The translations under genes were made by a program, and so were the position numbers. A model generated the notes under the pieces. It was not told the origin of the DNA. It did no database searches and was given only the letters and a program-made list of their open reading frames with translations. Shown here piece after piece: positions 54,991 to 64,000 of a stretch of 64,000 bases of DNA; the first letter of the stretch is position 1; each line of letters starts with the position of its first letter. The stretch is from Owenia fusiformis (Eukaryota > Annelida > Polychaeta > Sabellida > Oweniidae), in the NCBI GenBank assembly GCA_903813345.2, contig CAIIXF020000004.1:7023525-7087524 (forward strand), written 5' to 3'.

Positions 54991-56409
54991 AATATAACTT
55001 ACATTTAAAAAACATAATAGGTTATGGGCTAGCTCTTAAATTGCGGTATGGAGGTAGAATTTTGGAGACCATGTTAGTTACATCCTAATTTGTAATTTTC
55101 ACCACAATTTGGCAATAATTAAGCAAAATTTTACAGCGTTTGGGAAAAAATCAATATTTATACCCCCCACATGACAAAAGTAGGGGGTACATAGAAAATA
55201 ATTAATAACTTCACAAAAACATTATGAATAACCAAAATTTTTTCAGAATATATGCACATATATATCATTGATAACTGGTATAAAATTGGTGACTATAGGT
55301 ATGATGGTTGCTTTGGAAACAGAATTTGATTGCCAAAATTTGCTAATTTATGTCTATTTTTGGGGGCTAGTCAACGAAAAAATCCTATGTTAGCAAGCTA
55401 TGCTGCAAAAATAGCATTGTTTTAAGGTTTAGAAAACTGCATATGTATGTCTTGCATGCACTAAAATTGGAATGATGATTGAGTCTCAATCAAAAATATT
55501 TTTAAATTTTTTTTCTATGACCCACCCCCTCTAAATAATCCAAAGTAGGCGTGGCATTTAACTGAATGATCAAGCCTACTTAACAGTAGATAACTTCAAT
55601 TGTATAGCCAGTATTTTCACAATTTAAACAGAAGGTATGATTCTGGTATCAGTTAACACTTTCTATGATTTTTTTATCCCCCCTCAATATTTGTAACCTC
55701 TCTCCCTCCTCCTCCACCCCTCCCGCATGACAAAAGTAGGGAATACATTGAAATTCATGAATAACTTTACTACAATGCAACGAATAACCACCAATTTTTC
55801 AGACAGAATAAATGTATATGTCATCAGTAATTTGAAATAATACTTGATGGTTCTATAGAAACAGGATTTGATTGTTGTGAATATGTGTAGATTGGGTGGG
55901 GGGGCCTAGTTCATAAAGAATCATATCCAAGTAAATTATGCTGCAAAATACCATTGTTTTAGGTTTAGGAACTGTCTCCTACATACATTAAAACTGAAAT
56001 AATAATAGGGTGTCATTCACAGATAATTTTTTTGATGAGATTATAATAATAGGTGACATTAACAAAATTTGATTTAGAGGCAGAAAAGAAGGTTTATAAT
56101 ATTGCCTGGTCCTTTAATTTTTCACTGCAATGCTTTCATTAGATTGGGGACATTCCATACCCTTTTGTGCTGTGGGAAAATATATGAGATTAAGGGTTCG
56201 AGGACATACTAATAGAATCTAAGATAGGCCTATATGCAGTTCAATTGATGGTAGTGGAAAAAATTTCAACAAAGCCTTAAGAGTTCATAAAGTCATGAAT
56301 GAGGAATTGGAATCCTTGTTGATGTCAAAATTCCATGAATCTGGAGGGTATTCAGCTTACTTATCGTATGATCTGAAGCCCTCTGATTGGTCAGTTCTTG
56401 TGCTGTACC

Positions 56410-56700
56410 AATCTGTATTGCTACTGAGATTGTCCTCATTGATCATCTCTGTAACAACACAAAAATATTGGTAGGGACAATCTCAGTAGCAATACAGAAT
56501 ATTTCATAGGAATTACCTCCTGAGTAAAATGTATTGGCTTAAGACCACACGATAAAAACGTTATAGAATGATTTGAGGTGCAATACAAGATATATTCTGC
56601 TCTTGATATTATGTATTGGCACTCGACTTTTTCTCGTTCCAACAGAGAATTTCTCGAGCAGAATATATACTGTATTGCATTTCAAATCATCCAATAACTT
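56410..56700. repeat. Two adjacent hairpins in the foldback spacer
   Basis: ATTGCTACTGAGATTGTCC is inverted at 56460-56500. A second pair at 56560-56700 has GAATGATTTGAGGTGCAATA and an inverse TATTGCATTTCAAATCATCC, with TATTCTGCTC/GAGCAGAATA inside. Confidence 0.75.
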
Positions 56701-57481
56701 ATATTACTGCTACTTCAACTAAAGCCTTAGTTAAGATTGAAAACAATGAGTTATCACAAAGTACCAAACATTCAAGAATGACATGAAGAACGGAAAATGA
56801 TAAGCAATAGCTCCTAACACTGGGTGGATTTTTTGACTTGAGTAAATGCTGGAAGTCCTGATGATATGCATAGGAGTCTGTGATCAAATGGCTTGATAAA
56901 CACCACTAATCTGCACTTTTGGTACATTAATAGTACCGTACAGTACCATTCTAATATGGTGCTGCACAGTGTCCATGGTACCGTACAATACTATTTTAGT
57001 CTATTGAACCATATATTACCGTACCATATAGCCCAAACGGTACCATATGAAACTGAGATACACAACTGTATGTAATTTTGCAGTACTGTTGCCTGTGAAG
57101 CTGACCAATAGACGTGGACTGTTATCTTCATCAATGATCATCATAAACAACATGTTTGGGACTGAATCTTTTTATACCAATAAGGAACTTTACCTGTTGA
57201 TTGTTGGTTGTATTGTTGAGGTTTTGATTTGGTTTTGATTTGTACCTACCCCATGACCTCCTTTCATAATACATCCCCCATCATCTGGCTAAGATTTGAC
57301 ACCAGGAAATACGGTATCTACGCTAAGCAATGCCAGAAGATATATTATATTGTAGCCGGCATGGTTCTGATGATCAAAAGTGATGAAGAGATGTATGAGG
57401 GAACAAGAGTAGCAAAGTAGACATGTAGATTGTTTTCTTTTGTTGCTCTTAAGAAAATCTACAAGTCTACATGAATTCACG

Positions 57482-57907
57482 AAAGGACCGCAAGTTGAAT
57501 TGGGGGAGTTTTTTCATGCATTTCTCTTAATACGCTTTAAAACATTTTATTGACTATTGTTTTGGTTTATATCACAACCCAATGAGGTGTGTATTAATTT
57601 TTCACTTTCCTGTTATCTCAAAATCTGCTTGGATACTATAGGATTGCGATGGGAAATTTCTCAAAGAGAAAATTCTAGGGAATAAGAAATGGGTACCATT
57701 TACACAATTTGAGAAATTATTGGCATACATTAAACCTATTTTAAAACAGCATAGGTAATCCTTGAAAAAGAGAACTTTGTTTGGGGGATTATATGGTGTA
57801 GTCTTATAGTCAATAAAATGGTGTACTGATGTTTTTAAGATAAAAAACACAAGCAAAATTCATGAAAAACTCCCCCGATTCATTCTACAAACAGCATGCG
57901 GTCCTTT
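57482..57907. mobile_element. AAAGGACCGCA MITE in the foldback spacer
   Basis: Ends AAAGGACCGCA and TGCGGTCCTTT. A second inverse pair GGGGGAGTTTTTTCATG / CATGAAAAACTCCCCC follows just inside. Non-coding. Confidence 0.8.
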
Positions 57908-59060
57908 GCTTGACAATCGAATCCTTTACATTCTGTAGAAATGTTGAACTATTAAGTAGATTTGATCATACAGTATTGTCATGCTCACTTTGGATTATAA
58001 TGAGGGAGTAGGTCATAGTGAAATCTAAAAAATCTAATTGAAACCCAATCATCATTTCAGTTTAATGCATGCAGGACATACATATGCAGTTTACTAAACC
58101 TTAAAACTGCTAATTTTGAAGCAGAATCCGCTAGCATAGTATTCTTTGTGAACCACCCCCCCTCCCAATATCTTCACAAATTCACAAATTTTGACGTTTA
58201 AATCCTGTTTTGAAACTATCATACCTATAATTACCAAGAATTTTTCCAATTACTGATGACATATACATTTATTGTCTGAAAAATTGGTGGTTATTCGCTG
58301 CATTGTTGTAAAGTTATTAACCATTTTCAAGGTATCCCCTACTTTTGTCACACGGGAGGGGTGGTAGTGACGAAGGAGGGATTGTAAATATTGAGAGGGA
58401 TAAACAAAATCATATAAACTGGTAACTGATACCAGAATCCTACATTCTGTTGAAATTGTGATGAATACAGGCTATACAATTGAAGTTATCTACTGTTAAG
58501 TAGGTTTGATCATTTAGTTAAATGCCACGCCCACTTTGGATTATTTAGAGGGGGTGGGTCATAGAAAAAAAATTTAAAAATATTTTTGATTGAGACTCAA
58601 CCATCATTCCAATTTTGCATGCAGGACATATATATGCAGTTTTCCAGACCTTAAAACAATACTATTTTTTCAGCATAACTTGCTAACATAGGATTTTTTC
58701 GTTGACTAGCCCTCCAAAATAGACACAAATGAGCAAATTTTGACAATCAAATTTTGTTTCCATAGCAACCATCATACCTATTGTCGCCAATTTTTTACCA
58801 GTTATCAATGACATATATGTGCATATATTCTGACAGAATTGTGGTTATTCATAATGTTTTTGTAAAGTTATTAATTATTTTCTATGTAACCCCTACTTTT
58901 GTCGTGCTGGGGGTATAAATATTGATTTTTTCCTAAACGCTGTAAAATTTTGCTTAATTATTGCCAAATCGGGGTGAGAATTACAAATTAGGATGTAACT
59001 AGCATGGTCTCCAAAATTCTACCTCCATACCGCAATTTAAGGGCTAGCCCATCACCTATA

Positions 59061-61163
59061 ACTAACTATACATGCAATCTTCATTAAAATACATAAACAT
59101 ATAAAATACATTATCTACATTTATTACACCTACAGCAGTTTGATGTCAAAGTAATGCCTTAGTCACATTTGATCTACGTCAGCCGGATGGTGGCCGTTGC
59201 TTCCCAAAATTGAGAAAAATATGCAGCTAGGGACAAGAATAAGAAGTATGATGTATATTTTTTCTATATGACAATTTTTGGATAGCTATAGCCACCATAC
59301 ACCCGCCATAGAGCAAATGTGACTCAGGCTTTAAGCACTAAGTGAATAATTTACAGAGGTTTTTGTTTTGTGGGACTATACAAGTAAATTCCTGTTAAAA
59401 GATGTCACAAAGGTTCATTATCAAACTTTCATCAAGCCTCTCGTCTCCCTATCCAATATCTTGGTCCATAGTGAAATTGGGGGAGGGGAGCAGAGTTTGA
59501 TACAGTGAATGAAAGAGGGGAATGACCCTGAATTCAAAGAGAAACTATCTGCATGAAAAGCGCGTGAACTCTAGGTTCACTTTTACACAATGTTTTACAT
59601 GAGGTTCATCATTGAATTCTGGGTAATAACCCCTCTTATTGTGTAAATTGCTACCATAGTGACATCTTTATAATCCAGGCATAAAAGGCCTTTGGAAGCA
59701 AACAGCCCTTGATTCCACACCAACTACAATAACATTAAGGCCACATGAAGTTTAATTGTCTGTTTAGCAGATTATTCCTGAGAACAAACATGTGACTTTT
59801 TGTGGCTTTTTTCTTTCTGTTAATTTTAAACTTCAAATATTATTTCAAAGTGATATAATAAAAAACTAAAATGAAAAGATACGAAAAAGAAAATTCCTCT
59901 CACCAGGGAGGATAATGATGACCATGCAATCACTGCTAAACAGACACTCAATTTGTGATGGCCTCAGTGTGAAAATAATAACTTACACCAATTATATGTA
60001 AACAAATACACTGTTGTACATAAGTATGGAAACAAGAGATGATAAAAAATCTTCCAAAAGGCAATAATACTGTTTGTTTGGACAGAATAAATATTCAATA
60101 CATTTCATTCCGGAGATAGTTACAATGCTTTAAGTTCCAAAATTGTATTTATATAGACAACACTAAAACTACAATACAGTTTTGTGCATAACTACAAAAC
60201 ATGACCAACATACTCTTCTCTCTTTAATCGTTTCTCAACCAATTTCATGTCATCATGTACTCAGCAGTTAGTTCAAATAAGTAAGTACAATGTATCCTAA
60301 TATGGAGAGAATCCTTTGTATCTAAGGATATATCCTCCAAATTACTTAACATGTTTCACATGAAGAATCAATGCATACAAAATAACATACAAAACAAGGC
60401 ACTCCATGGTAGTTTCAATGCTAAAATTTTGTTATTTGTTCTTGTCAGTCCAAATTTGGTCAAAATATGCCGTATGTACAATATTCAGGTGTGCAGTCCT
60501 ATTTTCAACATCCTAAGTGGATGCAGTGCCCATTTGCTTCAATGCACACAAGACTTCTTGAACAATGTCTAACATGCATGATTTCATTGGTATTATTGAG
60601 TTTAACTCAAAATCAGTAACAGAAATCTTGCGTCCATTCCTCATCCACAACCTGTATTAATATCCTTTAATACAAACATCATGTACATATGAAAGTACAT
60701 CAATCATGCGGGGATAAGAAATGAAGCAAGACAGACATTTCTCCACACTCTTATAGCATCAGTCTTCATGAAATAAGTTATCCTTTATAGTCTCTATCTA
60801 TCGGAGTATCTATTCAGCTATCTCCCTATATTATAGCTACATCCACATATATTCAGCTTGTAGCTATCAAATGTATTTACTTTTGTGTTTGTTCGGCCAT
60901 ATACTTGTCCATATTTTAATTATAAAAGTACAGTTCACTTTTATAGCAGAATAACTTATAGCAGCCTATATAAAGTTTTAGTTGATGCAATTTGTTAAAT
61001 GCCCTTCACAGCAAATAACATAATCCTTCACACGCACATATACATAGCTATACTTTGTCTTTTATCAAATCTCCAGACCCTCTTCCCTCCCCCTAAGGAG
61101 GTGAGGTGTTTGGGGGTGTCACAAGGGCTCGCATCTACCTTACGTCTAGTTAAACGTATTCAG
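59061..61163. other. 3' flank or 3' UTR of the LHFPL-family gene
   Basis: Mostly unique AT-rich sequence with no open frame of interest. Part probably belongs to the minus-strand 3' UTR. A decayed CAGTGATCTCC-family fragment lies near 60485-60550. Confidence 0.4.
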
Positions 61164-62044
61164 CTATCCATCGCTGAACTTATACTTCCTGACTCTAGCT
61201 GCGTTACATGACAGGAAGGCACAGATCAACGCTAGAGCCCCGCCACCCATTGTCGTATAGTACGCCCAACCCATAGTACACGTACCTGAAATATATGAAT
61301 TAGTTTTAGAAACAGGAAAATCAGTGTAAGTGTAGAAACAGAAAATACTTGAGTGTTGGTTCATTTCACTTAAGGTAAGTGTGCACGTTTTGAACTTTTA
61401 TGCAATCCTCATTGGAGTCACATGTTACTTTCAAATGTGAACTCCTCCTTCCCCATAATGTGTACAACTTTTAATTGTTCACAAAGAGTGCACTAATGTA
61501 CCTAGAAAAGAGTGCAGAGATGATTTTTTATAACATGTAAGAAAAAAATGAGAAAATTGAGTAATCTACTTTTTTGAACTTTTAAAAATAAATCACTGAA
61601 ATTACTCATTTTTATACATTTTATAAAAAAATCTCTGGGTATTAGGGCACTTTTTGTGCAAAACTGAAAGATGTAGACGATGTGGGGAAGGAGAATTTCA
61701 TATTTGAAAAGAACATGTGACTCTATGAGGATTGCATCAAAATGGCTGAAAGTGCACAATTACCCTAAAAGTGGCAGCAAGAGGGTGTAAAATTATGGTT
61801 CAATCTTTACAAAAATCCTGTCGCGTTTCCTCTACAATCGAAATTTCATTCTTTGAAGAAAGATATTTAGCTTTATATAGAAAAAAAGTATTATTTTACG
61901 TAGTGGATCTTAGAGGAAAGAACAAATCTGGGTATAATTTGTTACCTAGATGATAGATGGCAGCAGTATCTCCACATGCTTGTTTCACTTCTCTAGTGTC
62001 CCAGCCCATTGGATAGATGGCAGCACCTCCTGCCACTAGAAGAC
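61164..62044 (-). CDS. LHFPL-family tetraspan membrane protein, last two exons
   Basis: Exons 62044-61946 and 61285-61164 join in phase (G+GT) and end at TAG. The first encodes the end of a membrane helix (GLLVAGGAAIYPMGWDTREV), then KQACGDTAAIYHLG. The second continues TCTMGWAYYTTMGGGALALI, the fourth membrane helix, with a short tail RVRKYKFSDG. The YPxGWD...CG and C-x2-GWAYY pattern, with paired extracellular Cys before the fourth helix, is the LHFPL (lipoma HMGIC fusion partner-like) signature. The tail is short, as in LHFPL2-type proteins, but I do not assign a subfamily. The start codon and first helices lie beyond the right edge of the window. Confidence 0.9.
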
Positions 62045-62454
62045 CTGTAAACACAGTAGTAAAAATATTGTACATCTGGTATTTATATATTTTACTTTTT
62101 TTGTTTGTTTTATTTGTTAAAGGATCACTGCATGAAGGTGCATGATTCATAATTTTTTAAACAATATTTTTTTAAATAACAAGTACTTCAAAAAACATAT
62201 TTTTGAAATAAAAAAAACTTTCACTCATCACATTATCATAATACCGCAGGTAAGACTGTAATATAAACCATAACAATAACAGAGAAAGTTTTGGTAACCC
62301 TTTTGGTGTTTTTACATTGACTCATGTAAATTATAATTTGCCCTTTTAAGTCAATTGTAAGGATCCAAGTCTTATATTAGAGAGATAATTTGCTGATTGT
62401 ATGAATTGTCAGTTAATGCAAAACACAGAATGAAATCCTGTGCTTAGGGGGCTG

Positions 62455-62538
62455 ATGTGAAAAAGTCAGTCCACCCCATTGGGGACTGAACCCACAACCC
62501 CTGCTCTGGATGATACAAAGCGTGTTGATACTGTACGT
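62455..62538 (-). repeat. tRNA-derived SINE head
   Basis: On the minus strand GGGTTGTGGGTTCAGTCCCC is a B-box with paired T-stem, followed by AATGGGGTGG. No intact cloverleaf. Confidence 0.45.
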
Positions 62539-62693
62539 AGTACCTAATTTATTGTACAGGACATTAAATGGGTATGTGTATTTTTGAAACTCTTCATAAA
62601 AAAAGATGGCGCCATAATCAAACCATCATTATATTTCAAGTTGCACTTCTACCCTCACATAGAAAATATATATGATATGTAGTCATTAATGCA

Positions 62694-62867
62694 GGTCCAT
62701 AGCCAGGGCCCCCCTTGCCAAAAAATCTTTCAAAATCACGCAGTTTTTCACCATTCTGAGATATTTTTAAGTGATTTGGCCATTTTTGGACCAAAATTGT
62801 CACAAATGAATCCCTCCTGGAATTTTTCAAAAAGTGAACCCCCCTTGGCAAATCCTGGCTAAGGGCC
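62694..62867. mobile_element. GGCCCGTAGCCAGG MITE, copy 2
   Basis: Inverted relative to 53183-53352. Ends GGTCCATAGCCAGGGCC and TCCTGGCTAAGGGCC, interior TGGCCATTTTTGGACCAAAA. Confidence 0.8.
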
Positions 62868-63723
62868 TTTTAATGGGTCTGAAAGTTCACTGAATTATAA
62901 ACAAGATCTTAATACACACAGGTAATGTAAAGGGCTTGTCACTGGTATAACCTCTCTCGACAAAATGTTTGTCTATTTTATAAAATGAAACTTTAACAAA
63001 AAACGATGCAATCCAAACAGGTTAAAAAGTGCAACTTCGAAATCCACCTGCATGAGGAATTATTGATTTTGTGGTTAAAAATTAAACATTGCATTAACCT
63101 CTTTGCACTCACTGTAGACTTTTTTAATGAAATATACTTTAAAGAGCAATTCTGCCACCCACTATGTAATTCATTTATAAAAGCTCTTTAAAAATCTGAA
63201 AACTTTTCAGATACAACTTATAATTTTTAAAAACAACTTTCGTTAAATTGTTTTCATCAAAACCAAAGGTGTAAAGTGAAAAGGTAAATTATAGGCTATA
63301 TATCTGGTACTGGTCTGATATGAGAGTTGCATGATTGAGAATTTTAATTAATTTCTAAAAAATTAAGAATAAAAAAACAGTGATATTTTTCAAAGTAAGA
63401 AGCAGATATTTACGTGTTATGGTAGAATGCATAGTTCAATATGAAAATATTTTGTTAAATTATATTTAAATGACATTTCAAAAAATCTTTTTTTCAATAT
63501 TTTCTGAAAGTGTGGATCTACATTTACATGCATTGTTCAAAGTACATATCACTTAACTTTGTATGACATTTGTTTGACATATGATATAATTTCGAAGTCA
63601 CATGATTGTAGATTAATTGGTACAAATGTTTTTTGTGAGATAAAAAAACAAGAATAAACTGATATAGTAAACTTGACATGTGATAAAGTTTTTGTTTTAT
63701 ATTAATGAGAATCATTGTGATAT

Positions 63724-63811
63724 TAGCCTTGCCCAAGTCGGTATTTTTTATCTGATTTTGAGTTATTAGAAATCAAGATAAGTATAAAAAAGGCTGACTT
63801 GGGCAAGGCTT
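63724..63811. mobile_element. 88-bp miniature relative of the 27.2-kb transposon
   Basis: TAGCCTTGCCCAAGTCGGT at the left and GACTTGGGCAAGGCTT at the right. TGTGATAT flanks both sides (8 of 9 bp alike if extended). Confidence 0.82.
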
Positions 63812-64000
63812 ATGTGATATGTTTGACTTGCATTCTTCTTTGCTCTCAAAAGGGAGTCAAAAGGGGGTCTCCAAGGAACTCATTTGTCATTTTCTGGGAA
63901 ACTTCAAAGATTTCAGTAAATCAGCATGATCAGTAGCTTAGATTCAAGAAAAAATACCCTTTTTAATCCTAGAAATACATATTTTTTAAGATTGGTAATT

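Larger units (their letters stand above)
55017..59060. mobile_element. 4.0-kb foldback element with arms of about 1 kb
   Basis: The arm at 55017-56010 reappears in inverted orientation at about 58045-59060, roughly 88-90% alike by eye. Outer ends are ATAGGTTATGGGCTAGC and GGGCTAGCCCATCACCTAT. Each arm contains two diverged tandem halves, both carrying GACAAAAGTAGGG and a GAATAACCA motif. The roughly 2-kb spacer holds smaller hairpins and another MITE. Confidence 0.85.
62045..64000. other. Upstream intron of the LHFPL-family gene
   Basis: No further exon was recognised. It contains a tRNA-like SINE, one GGCCCGTAGCCAGG-type MITE and the small 63.7-kb element, listed separately. Confidence 0.45.

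Overview
This is an intron-rich, AT-rich metazoan nuclear window. Universal stress protein (USP) genes occur in many invertebrates but not in vertebrates. Together with the very dense short inverted-repeat transposons and minisatellites, this USP gene suggests a marine lophotrochozoan, most likely a mollusc. That assignment is an inference and I cannot name a species. All gene models come from reading splice sites and reading frames; no transcripts were available.

Layout, left to right. 1-5.4 kb: two minisatellites, a tRNA-like SINE and small inverted-repeat elements. 5.5-6.9 kb (+): the last three exons of a USP gene. 7-14 kb: minisatellites and several short elements. 14.08-15.54 kb (+): a single-exon type II membrane glycosyltransferase-like gene. 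16.4-42.1 kb (-), with a possible 5' UTR exon at 49.44 kb: one large C2H2 zinc-finger gene. I could join 23 coding exons with every phase matching, giving about 1,921 residues and 16 fingers. 49.44-51.27 kb: a proposed shared promoter with an RFX-like X-box, then a small unrecognised + strand gene of 230 residues with repeated Gly/Asn/Tyr-rich motifs. 53.2-59.1 kb: a 1.5-kb repetitive element followed by a 4-kb foldback with arms of about 1 kb. 61.2-62.0 kb (-): the last two coding exons of an LHFPL-family tetraspan gene whose 5' part lies beyond the window.

The most striking content is inside the zinc-finger gene, where several tandem arrays contain copies of its own exon-intron junctions. 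(1) An 88-bp unit repeated about 28 times at 18.5-21.0 kb holds a 63-nt phase-symmetric, stop-free copy of the end of exon 21, flanked by an AG and a GT. It therefore reads as an array of candidate cassette exons. (2) A 54-bp unit repeated about 18 times at 25.26-26.22 kb holds copies of the 3' splice site and first codons of exon 16. Its frame stays open for roughly 14 units, and using an upstream acceptor would change finger 6 from H-x2-H to canonical H-x3-H. (3) The donor of exon 10 is duplicated at 36.75 kb, and a hAT-type element with a perfect 8-bp target duplication sits between the copies. The N-terminal exons of the gene are also tandemly duplicated, and its last exon ends in a 30-bp coding minisatellite. 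Whether the arrays are spliced or are only local duplications kept alike by homogenisation can be settled with transcript data.
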